From positions 1 through 64,000 of the forward strand of contig JAGWBD010000014.1 in the NCBI GenBank assembly GCA_021296065.1: DNA of 64,000 nt, in the 5' to 3' direction. Source of the DNA: Anaerolineae bacterium. GTDB taxonomy: Bacteria; Chloroflexota; Anaerolineae; Aggregatilineales; Phototrophicaceae. The notes under the pieces were generated by a model. That model was not told the origin of the DNA. It saw nothing but the letters and a program-made list of their open reading frames with translations, and made no database searches. Made by a program: the position numbers and the translations under genes. Shown here piece by piece: positions 52,401-60,483 of this stretch. Within the stretch, counting starts at the first letter, position 1. The number at the start of each line of letters is the position of its first letter.

Positions 52401-52876
52401 AGGGCCAACGTGGGGCCCGGACCCTGTCGCCGCGTCCGACGCAGCAGCCGCACAAGAGGGCCTGGCTGTTCCTCGCCGCTGTCTGGCCCGGTTTGCGGTG
52501 GAGCAGAGACGTCGCGCAAGGGTTCACCCGGTCGACTGTGCACAATGCGGGGCCGATACTCCGGCTCGGCGGACGAAGACTCCGGCGGCCACTGTTGTGG
52601 CGGCGGGGACGATTTGGCGGGCGCCCGCGACGATTCTCGCTGCCGGCCGGCCGCTGACTGCGCGTCGGCTGCGGGCGACGGCCGGCGCGGCGCAGAACGA
52701 GGCGGCCGCGCCGGCGGACGGGCGGCGGGCTGACGTGACGAGGTCTGCAGCGGCCTTACCGGTGTCGGCGGCCCTGGCCGGTCCCGTTCCCCTTCGTTCT
52801 GCCCGTCATCGTCATCGGGGATCTGGTCGCGGATGTCGTCGTCGTCGTAATATTCGAGTTCGTCGCTATCGGCCAT
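49451..52876 (-). CDS. ftsK: DNA translocase FtsK/SpoIIIE
   Basis: A 1141-residue chromosome-segregation motor. It has an acidic N-terminus, a long Pro/Ala-rich region, about four membrane helices (residues about 230-400, LDILGVLLVLASLALFL) and a second Pro-rich linker. The RecA-like motor follows, with Walker A GTTGSGKS (K790), Walker B VVVIDELADLMM and ATQRPSVDVVTG. The C-terminal winged-helix gamma domain (RRMRIGYTRAARLIDMMEDE) recognises KOPS-like sites. The promoter-like TATAGT is at 52911-52916 on the minus strand. It is larger than the 800-residue norm because of the linkers. Confidence 0.95.
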   Translation of the reverse strand: MADSDELEYYDDDDIRDQIPDDDDGQNEGERDRPGPPTPVRPLQTSSRQPAARPPARPPRSAPRRPSPAADAQSAAGRQRESSRAPAKSSPPPQQWPPESSSAEPEYRPRIVHSRPGEPLRDVSAPPQTGPDSGEEQPGPLVRLLRRTRRQGPGPTLALQALRARLPDIGPPGVLGDLAQRARGVRRLPLPGRREQEPARRAGAARKRRRSDSKAPRLGGSGLTLDNKLDILGVLLVLASLALFLSSLSTIRGQLTQVVNTFFANFFGWGALAVPLLLFAVGAWLIVRHFGSEAPVVNPLRVAGGALFFVGLLLFFQFVDSFNPGYSSIDLSDPVRLRLQLELSWNAGRGGGFAGAELYYLLVTGIGEVGMLVSTTGLLLIGAMFGLKVSVADLAALTSRGWQRLDQVRQRRAQQREARRQAAQALSLQAETHDGPRSIPITMGGRTVKTTVGQQQADTPVRSGLRALSPRLRAGIEAALNARRRANEPAAPADRPAPATPPADRESMAPPQEDLPTPAPASPYAAPPAPIPAGSGPPVHEGLPAAPSGTPPTELVTAPTAAVEEETPAQVLPPAATQQPAAAEVTPSPDVAETPPARIPPSPTSMRPTLAAAPRRKQRDWQLPDLSSLLNVGSESDLDREILLGRARTIEETLQSFGSPGRVVEVNTGPVITQFGVEPDYLLTRAGKKTRVKVGAIAQLDKDLQLALGAKTIRIEAPVPGKGYVGIEVPNAQAAVVSLRDVMESQQFRELREKAALAIGLGQSVDGTPVAADLASMPHLLIAGTTGSGKSVLVNAIIVSLLVNNSPDRVRFIMVDPKRVELTSYNGVPHLVAPVVVDLERTLGVLKWVTREMDERYRRFSEAGARNIEDYNRHLNGELERMPYIVVVIDELADLMMLAPDETERVITRIAALARATGIHLVIATQRPSVDVVTGLIKANFPARIAFAVAGGVDSRVILDQPGAERLLGKGDMLYLSGSAPAAARLQGVLVSPEEVDNVTRYWKRQALDEPAATMLPDEAEGDDEAPSATPLTDMPPLPAPSEEAETKAAAQQAHLAFPDFSAWEEEKGIELHERVSDERDELYEQAVEMVRRLNKASVSLLQRRMRIGYTRAARLIDMMEDEGVIGPAQDGSKPREVLPE

Positions 52877-52910
52877 GGTGGCACCCGCAGCTTCCCATGC
52901 GAGTGAATGA

Positions 52911-52916
52911 ACTATA
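52911..52916 (-). promoter_or_regulatory. -10-like TATAGT upstream of ftsK
   Basis: The minus-strand TATAGT lies 35 nt before the ftsK ATG, in the 53-bp gap between ftsK and the upstream glycosyltransferase. Confidence 0.35.
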
Positions 52917-52929
52917 ACACAGGCTGCCG

Positions 52930-54081
52930 TTACCCGGACAGCAGCGAGCGGTAAACAGACTCACAGCGTTGGGCGATGTGCTCCCAGGTGAAGTACTCGT
53001 TGACCAGGACGCGCCCCTGGCGCCCCATCTCTGCCCGCAGCGAGGGGTCTGCCAGCAGACGCTCAAGCGCCTGTGCAAGGGGGGCAGGCTGTGGCAGCAC
53101 TTCCAGCGCCGCGCCGCGGGTCACCGCCTGTGGCAGGTTGCAGCCCGGCGCCAGAATCAGCGGCAGGCCGGCGCCCATGGCTTCCAGCGCCGCCATGGGC
53201 AGGCCTTCACCGCGGGCGGGAAGCGCCAGCAGCGCCGCCGCGGCCAGGGCGTCCAGACGTTCCTGCCCGGTCAGCAGGCCGGTGAACAGCAGTCGTCCAT
53301 CCTGCAGGGGCTCGAGACGGGCGCGCATGCCCTCGTCAGGCCCGGCGATGACCAGCCTGGCGTCCGGCCGCTGTGTCATGCGGAAGGCCTCGACCAGCGC
53401 CTGCAAACCCTTGCGTTGGTGCAGACGCCCCATGAACAGACACAGTGGGCCGGCGCCCGTTTGCCAGGTCTCACGAAAGGAGGCGCCGTCGCCCAGGTCG
53501 GCGAATTCTTCCGGGTCGATGCCGTTGGGAATGACGCTGGTCGGCGTGTCGCCGCTCCAGAGTGCGCGCAGATCGGCAACTTCGGCCTCCGTCAGGGCGA
53601 TGACGTGGCTGAAGCGCTGCGCCAGGCCCGGCCCTGCGGCGCGGTCCCAGAGCGCCTTGAAACGGCCGCGCCCGGTGTCATGGCTGAGCGTGCCGTGGGG
53701 TGAGAGCAGCAGCGGCAGGCCGGCCGCCTGCGCCCGCGGCGTCACCAGCAGATTCTCCAGGGTGCGCAGTTCGTGGCAGTGGACGACGTCCATCGCCGGC
53801 AAAAGGTCGCGCGCCAGCGTTCCCATAGGCAGCGTCGTGGAGAGATTGAAACGGTCGCGCAGCCAGGGCAGCGCGTTGGCGACGCGCAACACGCGAACGC
53901 CGTCGCACAGGTCGTCGGCGGGGCCGGGGTGGCGCCGGCCGGCGGCGAGGGCATCGCTTGTCAGCACGGTGACGCCGTGGCCGCGGCGCTGCAGCGCGCG
54001 CGCCAGGCCCTCCACCGCGCGCGGTACGCCGCCGTAGGCCCAGGCCGGGGCATAATAGGGGGTAAGGTGCAGAATGTTCAT
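52930..54081 (-). CDS. Family 4-type glycosyltransferase
   Basis: A 383-residue GT-B retaining glycosyltransferase. N-terminal MNILHLTPYYAPAWAYGGV is the acceptor-side glycine loop. The C-terminal half has NGIDPEEF, FMGRLHQRKGL and the EX7E region EGLPMAALEAMGAGLP, which binds the nucleotide sugar. Such enzymes build polysaccharides or glycolipids; the acceptor is unknown. The start at 54081 is chosen because the domain begins there; upstream residues (MQCRPARHSSQ) do not fit. No neighbouring polysaccharide cluster is evident. Confidence 0.87.
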   Translation of the reverse strand: MNILHLTPYYAPAWAYGGVPRAVEGLARALQRRGHGVTVLTSDALAAGRRHPGPADDLCDGVRVLRVANALPWLRDRFNLSTTLPMGTLARDLLPAMDVVHCHELRTLENLLVTPRAQAAGLPLLLSPHGTLSHDTGRGRFKALWDRAAGPGLAQRFSHVIALTEAEVADLRALWSGDTPTSVIPNGIDPEEFADLGDGASFRETWQTGAGPLCLFMGRLHQRKGLQALVEAFRMTQRPDARLVIAGPDEGMRARLEPLQDGRLLFTGLLTGQERLDALAAAALLALPARGEGLPMAALEAMGAGLPLILAPGCNLPQAVTRGAALEVLPQPAPLAQALERLLADPSLRAEMGRQGRVLVNEYFTWEHIAQRCESVYRSLLSG

Positions 54082-54151
54082 CGTCTGAAACGCCAGTTGT
54101 GATGAGTGGCGGGCAGGGCGACACTGCATTGCCGCGCCGCCCTGCCTGTAT

Positions 54152-54157
54152 TATACT
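54152..54157 (+). promoter_or_regulatory. -10-like TATACT upstream of LysM gene
   Basis: TATACT between the divergent glycosyltransferase and the LysM gene. It implies transcription from near 54164, so the start of the LysM protein must be downstream, at 54206 or 54220. Confidence 0.4.
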
Positions 54158-54219
54158 CACTCCAGGGTCGGGCGGAGCGCAGGCGCCGCCCCCCGCCCCC
54201 CCGGAATGGAGCGCAAGCG

Positions 54220-55760
54220 ATGCAGCGATTGTCAACCCTGTTGCTCCTGTGTTGCCGCAGGGAGAATTGTTGCGGAACCCCGGCATGCAGGGCGAATATA
54301 TCAGCATCCGCGGGGGCGAGAAACGCATTGTTGTGCCGGCCGGCTGGAATGTCTGGCTGCATCCTCACAGCGGCAATTTCGAGGACTATACCAACCGCGC
54401 CGACAAGGTGGATATTCAGCCGCATCCCGGCCCTGGTCCCAATCCGCAGGAGGGCAGCCGCGCCCTGGCGATCGATTGCGGCTACGTCACCTGCACCGTC
54501 GCCGTCTATCAGCAAATCGCTGTGGCGGCGAACAGCAACGTGACTGCCAGCGCCTGGTCGCATGTCCGGGCCTGCAACCATGGCGGCAGCGGCAACTGCG
54601 GTTCGGCCATCGAATCCGGCTCGCAGACCCGTATCGGCATTGACCCCAATGGCGGCAACAACCCCAACGACGCCGACGTCGTCTGGTCGAACTGGTCGCA
54701 GCCGCATGACCAGTGGCTGGAGGTCACCGTCAACGCGACCACCACCGGCCCGACCGCGACGCTTTTCCTGTATTCAACCCAGGCCAACGTCGCCGAACTC
54801 AACAAGACCTATTGGGACAACGTTTCGCTGGTCGGTGGCGGCCCGGGTGGCGCGGTAGCCGGCGCCGAGGTGGCCGCGCCGGCACCCACGGTGCCGCCCC
54901 AGGTGCCCTTTGTGGCGCCGCAGCGTGCGGAAGATGATGGCTCCATCGTGCACGTCGTGCGGCCCGGCAACACCATCGACAGCATCGCCGTCGCCTACGA
55001 TCTGACGCGTCCCGAGTTGCTGGCGCTCAACCCCGATATCACCAACCCGCGCATTATCAGTGTTGGCCAGCGTATCACCGTGCGCCGTGCGGGCGGCAGC
55101 AGCGCGCCGGACGAGAGCGCCGCCGCGGTGGACGAGGCGCCGGCAGAGACGGCCCCCGAGCCCGCACCGGAACGCGTCGACGACGGCGCGGCGCAGGGCT
55201 CACGCCGGGCCGTTACAGCCAACGCCGCCGCGGACCTCGCGCCCGCGCCGGTCTCCGTTGCGGCGCTGCCCGCCATGGACCCGCTGGCCATGCGCGCCAG
55301 CGTCTGCGTGACCCTGTTCGACGACGTCAACCGCAACCGCCTGCGCGAGCCGGACGAGAGGGCGCTGGCCAGCGGTCTGCTGCAACTGATCGGCGCCGGT
55401 GACCCGGCCCGCATGGCCACAGGCGAAGAGGCAAGTTGTTTTGAGGACCTGGAGGGCGGCGCCTGGCTGCTGGAAATCATCGCGCCCGAGGGCTACGGGC
55501 TCACGGCGCCGGGGCAATTGCAGTTGAGCCTGCCCTCCGGCGCGCGTCTGGATGTCGCGGTCGGCGCGGCTGCGGGCCTGCAGCCGCCTGTGGCGCCGGC
55601 GCCGGACGAGGTGCACGTCTTCAGCGACGATATCGTGCGGGACAGTACGGGCACAGCGCTGGATGTGCTGCTTGCCAACCTGGGTTACATCGCCTTCGGC
55701 CTGGCAGGGCTGGTCCTGATCGCCGGAGGCGCCCTGACGCTGTCGCTGCGGCGTCGTTGA
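54220..55760 (+). CDS. LysM/SdrD-like surface protein with frameshift in signal region
   Basis: The body (frame of 54252-55760) has a galactose-binding-like N-terminal module (GWNVWLHPHSGNFEDY), a LysM domain (VHVVRPGNTIDSIAVAY to VGQRITVRR), a Pro/Ala linker and an SdrD B-like motif (VTLFDDVNRNRLREPDE). It ends in a C-terminal membrane anchor (LAGLVLIAGGALTLSLRRR). The best start is ATG 54220, which gives a signal-like MQRLSTLLLLCC with GGAG 8 nt upstream, but in a different frame from the body. The switch lies at about 54245-54262 and has likely removed part of the signal peptide. It may be a sequencing error or a real frameshift. The next gene follows 1 nt after the stop. Confidence 0.7.
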
Positions 55761-55761
55761 C

Positions 55762-56337
55762 GTGCGTCTTCGTCCCCTTTCCCAGTGCTTTCCCCTGTTT
55801 GCGGGGTTGCTGTTGCTGACAGCCCTGTCGTCGCTGCAGGCGCAAAATGGTGGCGGGCAGTTTTGCCTGCGTTCCTTTGAGGACCGCAACGGCAACGGGA
55901 ACCTCGACCCGGGCGAGCCGCCGCTGACGGCGGGAGTCAGCGCCGAATTGCGCGACGCGGATGGTCTGGTGGTCGCCAGCGGCCAGTTGGACAATTCGCC
56001 GCTGGCGGCGCAGGGTGTGATCTGTTTCCAGTTCTTGCAATCAGGCGAATACACCCTGCTGGTGAGCGACACCCTGCGCCAGACCGGCGGGGGAGTCATT
56101 TTCACGCGGCGCATTGAGGACGGCGGCGCGCCCCTGCTGGTCGACTACGGTGCGCGTCAGCAAGCCGTGGCAACCGCCGCCGCGCCGACGCGGGGAGCAA
56201 ACAATCTGACGCAGTTGCTGCCCCGCGTTGTCTTCTCACTGTTCGGCGCGCTGCTGGTCATGGTCGCCATGCTGGCTGTGGGCGCCCTCATCTGGTTTTT
56301 CGCCCTGCGACGTCCCGCGCCTTTACGCAACCGCTAG
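55762..56337 (+). CDS. Secreted/anchored SdrD B-like domain protein
   Basis: A 191-residue protein starting at GTG 55762. A signal peptide (residues 1-27, ending LQAQ) is followed by an SdrD/Cna-B-like fold (FCLRSFEDRNGNGNLDPGE, a Ca-binding DxNxNG element). A C-terminal membrane helix (about 155-180) and a basic tail (LRRPAPLRNR) complete it. It shares the DxNxN element with the preceding LysM protein and is almost certainly co-expressed. The role in the cell envelope is inferred. Confidence 0.72.
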   Translation: MRLRPLSQCFPLFAGLLLLTALSSLQAQNGGGQFCLRSFEDRNGNGNLDPGEPPLTAGVSAELRDADGLVVASGQLDNSPLAAQGVICFQFLQSGEYTLLVSDTLRQTGGGVIFTRRIEDGGAPLLVDYGARQQAVATAAAPTRGANNLTQLLPRVVFSLFGALLVMVAMLAVGALIWFFALRRPAPLRNR

Positions 56338-56350
56338 CGGAGCCGCCCTC

Positions 56351-57739
56351 ATGAGCGCCTTCGCGAGCGAGGCGGAGGCTGTCACCTGGGTCTTCCGCTC
56401 CCTGCGCAAACTGCGCGGTCAGCCGCGCCTGCCGGACGACAGGGGACGTGACCCGGCGCCCACGCGGGAACTGCTGCGCACCCTGGGCCTGCCTGCCGTC
56501 GCCCGCGAGTACCTTGTCGTCACCGGCAGCAAGGGCAAGGGCTCGACGACGGCCATGACGGCGCGTCTGTTGCAGGCGCCCGGTCGCCGCGTCGGCATGC
56601 TGACCAGCCCGCACCTCGTCTCCTGGCGCGAGCGGGTTCGGGTGGACGGCCAGGCCATCCCGTCGGAAGATTTCCTGCGTATCCTCGCCTGGCTGAAACC
56701 GGCGACGGAGCGCATTGGGGCGCGCCTGGGGCCACGTCAGTACTTCAGCCCCACCGGGCTGTTTCTGGCGCTGGCCCTGCGCTGGTTCGACGAGCAGGGC
56801 GTGGCGGCGGCGGTGCTGGAGGTGGGGCGCGGCGGGCGTTTTGATGACGTGGCGCTGGCGCCCAACGCCCTGTCGCTGGTGACGCCCGTGGTGCGCGAGC
56901 ATGATTTCTGGCTGGGGCCGGGGCTGGCGCGCATCGCCTGGCACAAGGCCGGCATCATCAAAGCGGGCAGTCAGGTGATCAGCCTGCCGCAGTCCGCCCC
57001 GGTCCTGACCGAACTGGAGCGGGAAGCGCGGCGGCAGGACGCGAGCATGGATGTCCTGACGCCCGCCCAACTGGCGCAGCCGCTTTCCCGCAGGGCGCAG
57101 GGGCAGCGCCTGCGCCTGGCGCCTTTCGGCGATTTCGACCTGCCCCTGCGCGGGCGTCACCAGGCCGCCAACGCGACCCTGGCGCTGCGCGCCGCGCGAC
57201 AGGTCAGCGCGCGCCTGGGCGTCAAAGAGAACCCCGCCGCCATGGCCGCGCGCCTGGCGACCCTGCGCTGGCCCGGGCGCCTGGAAAAGCTGCAGGACTC
57301 GCCCGCGCTTTACGTAGATGGCGCAGTCTACCGCCAGTCGGCGCTGTACGCGCTTGAAGCGCCGGGGGAAGCGCTCGCGCGGCCGCTGCAGGTCATACTG
57401 GCGGTGCCGGACGACAAGGACTACGCAGGCGTGATCGAGGCGCTGGCGCCCGCCAGCGACGGCCTCATCTTCTGCGAGACAGGGCGCAACCCCATCCTGC
57501 GTTTTCCACCGGCTGATGAATTGCTGGCTTTGGCGCGGGCGCAGGGCGCGAAGGCCGTCCACGTGCCGCCACTGGAGGAGGCGCTGGCCCGGGCGGAGGA
57601 GGGAGCCGGGCGAGACGGGACCATCCTGCTCTGCGGCACCCACTCCATCCTGGCGGACGTCATGCTGCTGCGCGGGCGATCCTTCGAAAGGCTGTGGGAC
57701 CAGGGCTCAGGGGCGCTGGCTCAAGGTCACGGGCATTGA
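56351..57739 (+). CDS. folC: Folylpolyglutamate synthase / dihydrofolate synthase-like Mur ligase
   Basis: A 462-residue Mur-ligase-family protein. The ATP site is VTGSKGKGSTTAMTA (about residues 57-71); FolC normally has GTNGKGS. SPHLVSWRERVRV and LEVGRGGRFDDV are typical of FolC. The C-terminal domain has WPGRLEKLQDSPALYVDGAV, where FolC has a DGAHN motif; here the residue after DGA is Val-Tyr, so the His-Asn is missing. The start is ATG 56351. The 3' end overlaps the htrA-like gene antisense by 33 bp. The function is therefore FolC-like with some uncertainty. Confidence 0.78.
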   Translation: MSAFASEAEAVTWVFRSLRKLRGQPRLPDDRGRDPAPTRELLRTLGLPAVAREYLVVTGSKGKGSTTAMTARLLQAPGRRVGMLTSPHLVSWRERVRVDGQAIPSEDFLRILAWLKPATERIGARLGPRQYFSPTGLFLALALRWFDEQGVAAAVLEVGRGGRFDDVALAPNALSLVTPVVREHDFWLGPGLARIAWHKAGIIKAGSQVISLPQSAPVLTELEREARRQDASMDVLTPAQLAQPLSRRAQGQRLRLAPFGDFDLPLRGRHQAANATLALRAARQVSARLGVKENPAAMAARLATLRWPGRLEKLQDSPALYVDGAVYRQSALYALEAPGEALARPLQVILAVPDDKDYAGVIEALAPASDGLIFCETGRNPILRFPPADELLALARAQGAKAVHVPPLEEALARAEEGAGRDGTILLCGTHSILADVMLLRGRSFERLWDQGSGALAQGHGH

Positions 57740-58876
57740 CACGGGCGCGCCATCGCGCCAGATGGAGAGCGTGACCTCGTCGCCAGGTCGCGTGTTAATG
57801 GCCATCCACGAGACCAGCGTGCTCATGTCATGGACCGGGACGCCGTTGATGGCGGTGATGATGTCGGCCGAGGTTGGCACCCGTTCGCCGCGCACCGTTA
57901 CCGTGCGGCCCATGTTTCGCAGCCCGGCGCGCTCGGCCGGACCGCCGGGTGACACGGTGGCGACCATCACACCGCGCAGGTTGTTGGGCAGATTGAGGGT
58001 CTCCATCTGGTTGAGCGTGATGGGGCGTCCTTCGTCGCTGAGGGCCGTGATGCCCAAAAAGCTGTAGCGGACTTCGCCGTCACGGATCAGGGCTTCCGTG
58101 ACGCGGCGCACGAGGTTGGCGGGGATGGCGAAACCGACGCCGGAATTGGCGGGGTTGAAGCGCGACTCGGTCACGATCTGCGCGTTCACGCCGATGACCT
58201 CGCCCTGCAGGTTAAAGAGCGGGCCGCCGCTGTTGCCCTGGTTGATGGCCGCGTCGGTCTGGATAACCGAACCGATGGAGAAGTTGCTCAGGCCCTGGAT
58301 GGTGCGGTCCAGCGCGCTGATGATGCCCTGGGTCAGGGTCCAGCGCTGACCGAAGGGGCTGCCGATGGCCAGCGCCGTCTGGCCGATGACGAGGCGATCG
58401 GAATCGGCCAGGGTCAGGGGGCGCAGCTGTTGCGGCGGCAGCGAAACCTGCAGCACGGCCAGGTCGGAACCGGGGTCTTCGCCGGCGATTTGGGCGCGCA
58501 GGATGGTGCCATCCAGGAAATTGACCTCGATGCCATCGCGCATCGCGTTCTGGATGACGTGGTAATTGGTGACGATGTGGCCCTGGTCGCTGATGACAAA
58601 GCCGGAGCCGGAAGCGGTGCCGACACGACCGCGCTGCAGCACGGCCACGTTGATGGAGACGACCGAGGGACTGACCTCGTTGTAGAGACGTGCGATCTGG
58701 CTCTCGTCGGCGCTGATCTCCAGCGCGTCGAAGTCGGGTGTGGGCAGCGGCGCAAGCTCCTGCAGAACGGGCGCCGCCTGACCCGGCAGCAACACGCTGC
58801 CCAGCGAAAAACCGAAGCCGACCAGCAGCAGGGGCAGCAGCGCCAGCAGCAGACGCCGCAGGGGTGAAGGGTTCAC
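57707..58876 (-). CDS. HtrA/DegP-type serine protease
   Basis: A 389-residue membrane-anchored trypsin-like protease. An N-terminal signal-anchor (LLLALLPLLLVGFGFSL) is followed by the protease domain with His in TNYHVI (H106), Asp in GSDLAVLQV and Ser in GNSGGPL. A single PDZ domain follows (GVMVATVSPGGPAERAGL). It acts in envelope protein quality control. GTG 58876 is preferred because the TATACT -10 (58913-58918, minus) lies inside the longer frame beginning ATG 58948; TTG 58885 is another option. It shares TATACTGACGGCAA with the pterin dehydratase promoter. Confidence 0.9.
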   Translation of the reverse strand: MNPSPLRRLLLALLPLLLVGFGFSLGSVLLPGQAAPVLQELAPLPTPDFDALEISADESQIARLYNEVSPSVVSINVAVLQRGRVGTASGSGFVISDQGHIVTNYHVIQNAMRDGIEVNFLDGTILRAQIAGEDPGSDLAVLQVSLPPQQLRPLTLADSDRLVIGQTALAIGSPFGQRWTLTQGIISALDRTIQGLSNFSIGSVIQTDAAINQGNSGGPLFNLQGEVIGVNAQIVTESRFNPANSGVGFAIPANLVRRVTEALIRDGEVRYSFLGITALSDEGRPITLNQMETLNLPNNLRGVMVATVSPGGPAERAGLRNMGRTVTVRGERVPTSADIITAINGVPVHDMSTLVSWMAINTRPGDEVTLSIWRDGAPVSMPVTLSQRP

Positions 58877-59042
58877 GGGATGCAAGGTCTCTGTGTCATG
58901 TTCGTTGCCGTCAGTATAACCCCCGGCAGTGTCGCTCCCGATTAGCATTTGCTAACTCTGACGGGAGTTGCCCCGATCAGGCGCTGCCGGGCGCGGGGTA
59001 TACTGCGCGCGTGTTGACATCCAACTGTGAGGGAGACTGACG

Positions 59043-59333
59043 ATGGCCGCCTATTTGCTCGCCCAGGTCGAGGTACACGACATGGAGCAGTATCGCAAGT
59101 ACACGGCGCGGACGCCGGCCCTCATCGAGAAATACGGCGGTCGTTTTCTGGTGCGCGGCGGCGAGGTGGTCACGCTGGAGGGCGAGAGCCCGGTCAGCCG
59201 CCTCGTGCTGATCGAATTCCCTTCATTGCAGAGGGTGCAGGACTTCTACAACTCGGACGAGTATCAGGAAGTGTTGCAGTTGCGTCTGCCGGCCTCCACG
59301 GCCAGCTTCCTCGCGCTGGACGGGGTGGATTGA
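59043..59333 (+). CDS. DUF1330 family protein
   Basis: A 96-residue dimeric alpha-beta barrel (ABM-like) protein. MAAYLLAQVEVHDMEQYRKY and the core FLVRGGEVVTLEGE match DUF1330, and the end LVLIEFPSLQRVQDFYNSDE is typical. GGGAG lies about 7 nt upstream of the ATG, and a TATACT -10 is at 58999-59004. The reaction is unknown for the family. Convergent with the P460-like gene. Confidence 0.85.
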   Translation: MAAYLLAQVEVHDMEQYRKYTARTPALIEKYGGRFLVRGGEVVTLEGESPVSRLVLIEFPSLQRVQDFYNSDEYQEVLQLRLPASTASFLALDGVD

Positions 59334-59337
59334 AGGG

Positions 59338-59949
59338 TCATGGGCAGGGGCTGCGGCGGCCGAGCTCGCAGAAGAAGTACTGCGTCGTGTCGCTCATGGC
59401 GAAGCGCGCCAGTTCCCGCGCGCTGTAGAGAAAGTCGTTGCGCGAACTGGCCTGGTGGCAGTTGAAGCAGGCCGTCAGGTTCTCGTCGATGGTCGCGCCG
59501 TCCTGGCGGTCGAAGGAGCCGAAGTTCCAGTTGCCGGCGCGGGCGGCGCTGGAGAAGTCCGCCTCATCCCAGTCCATGCGCTTGTGGGCGACGTGCAGCG
59601 TGTCCTGCATCTCGCCCTTGCGCAGGTGGCCGGCCGAATCCAGCAGCGGCTCGCCCTGCGCGTCGAGGGCGGCCTGCCACAGTTCGATGACCAGCACGCT
59701 GTCGTGCGGCAGACGGCCCGTGTTGCGCAGGCCCTGCAGCGCGCGCGGGCTGATGTAGAGATCGCGGATGGTGCCGTCGCCGCGGTCCACCGTGGCGTAG
59801 TGCGCGAAGCTGGTGGCGTAGTCCGCCGGATAGCCCACGCCGGCATCGCTGTAGGGTTGCTCGCTGGCGCTGCAGGCGGCCAGCAGCAGCAGGGCGACGA
59901 CGGCCCAGCTTTTCCATTTACCCAGGTTTCCGGACGTTTTCGGATTCAC
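59338..59949 (-). CDS. Cytochrome P460-like lipoprotein
   Basis: A 203-residue protein with a lipobox (LLLLAACSA, Cys at about 26). The cytochrome P460 domain follows (YPADYATSFAHYATVDRGDG; RDLYISPRAL), and the c-type haem motif CFNCH is near residue 163. Classical P460 proteins oxidise hydroxylamine; many homologues have no assigned role. No haem-lysine cross-link residue can be confirmed by eye. It ends 4 bp before the DUF1330 stop (convergent). Confidence 0.8.
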   Translation of the reverse strand: MNPKTSGNLGKWKSWAVVALLLLAACSASEQPYSDAGVGYPADYATSFAHYATVDRGDGTIRDLYISPRALQGLRNTGRLPHDSVLVIELWQAALDAQGEPLLDSAGHLRKGEMQDTLHVAHKRMDWDEADFSSAARAGNWNFGSFDRQDGATIDENLTACFNCHQASSRNDFLYSARELARFAMSDTTQYFFCELGRRSPCP

Positions 59950-59953
59950 CAGG

Positions 59954-60012
59954 CCCTCACCCCCAGCCCCTTTTCCCGCTCAGTCGCGGGAGCCCTTCCC
60001 TCAGGGAGAGGG
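59954..60012 (+). repeat. Dispersed CCCTCACCCC repeat, copy 2
   Basis: About 59 bp nearly identical to 42937-42996, including TCCCGCTCAGTCGCGGGAG and CCCTCAGGGAGAGGG. It lies just upstream of the P460 start (minus strand), in the gap before arsR. Confidence 0.65.
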
Positions 60013-60122
60013 AATCCGTCAGGTTTAGCTACTGTTTGCTGCTCTCTTGTACCATGCGCATCTTGCGAATCTGTGACGCGCGGCCGATTCATTGTACAAC
60101 GCGCCGCCGCCGCCGCGGACGC

Positions 60123-60150
60123 TTGACATATTGATGCCCATCAATATAAT
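60123..60150 (+). promoter_or_regulatory. arsR promoter with overlapping palindromic operator
   Basis: TTGACA (60123-60128), 16 nt, TATAAT (60145-60150): both hexamers are perfect consensus. Between and partly over them is the perfect palindrome ATATTGATG-CC-CATCAATAT (60128-60147), a likely ArsR operator. The arsR ATG at 60157 is 7 nt after the -10, so the mRNA may be leaderless. Confidence 0.85.
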
Positions 60151-60156
60151 GAGGTC

Positions 60157-60483
60157 ATGAATGATGAGTCGCTGCAATTTGCGAAGGCCCTCGCCGACGG
60201 CACGCGCCAGGAGATTCTGCGCCAGCTTTGCTGCCGCTGGCTGACGGTCAACGCGCTGGTGCTGGCGCTGGAGGGCCAGGTGCGGCAGCCGACTGTCAGC
60301 CATCACTTGGGTCTGCTGGAGGGTGCCGGCCTGGTGCGGGTCCGGCAGCGCGGACGGCATCGGCACTACACGCTCAACCAGGCGCGGCTGACCACCTGTT
60401 GCGGCGAACTGCTGCGCGTCTACGCGCCGGATTACGATTTGGCGCCGGTCCGGGCCAACGATGAGGAAAGGGAACTGACATGA
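60157..60483 (+). CDS. arsR: ArsR/SmtB-family transcriptional repressor
   Basis: A 108-residue winged-helix repressor. [19 protein letters not shown] and the recognition helix region [19 protein letters not shown] are typical. A wing follows ([15 protein letters not shown]). Adjacent Cys pairs at LCCRW and TTCCGE could bind As(III) or another thiophilic metal, a different layout from the classical ELCVCDL. The gene overlaps arsM by ATGA. It probably represses the operon through the palindrome at 60128-60147. Confidence 0.9.
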   Translation: MNDESLQFAKALADGTRQEILRQLCCRWLTVNALVLALEGQVRQPTVSHHLGLLEGAGLVRVRQRGRHRHYTLNQARLTTCCGELLRVYAPDYDLAPVRANDEERELT

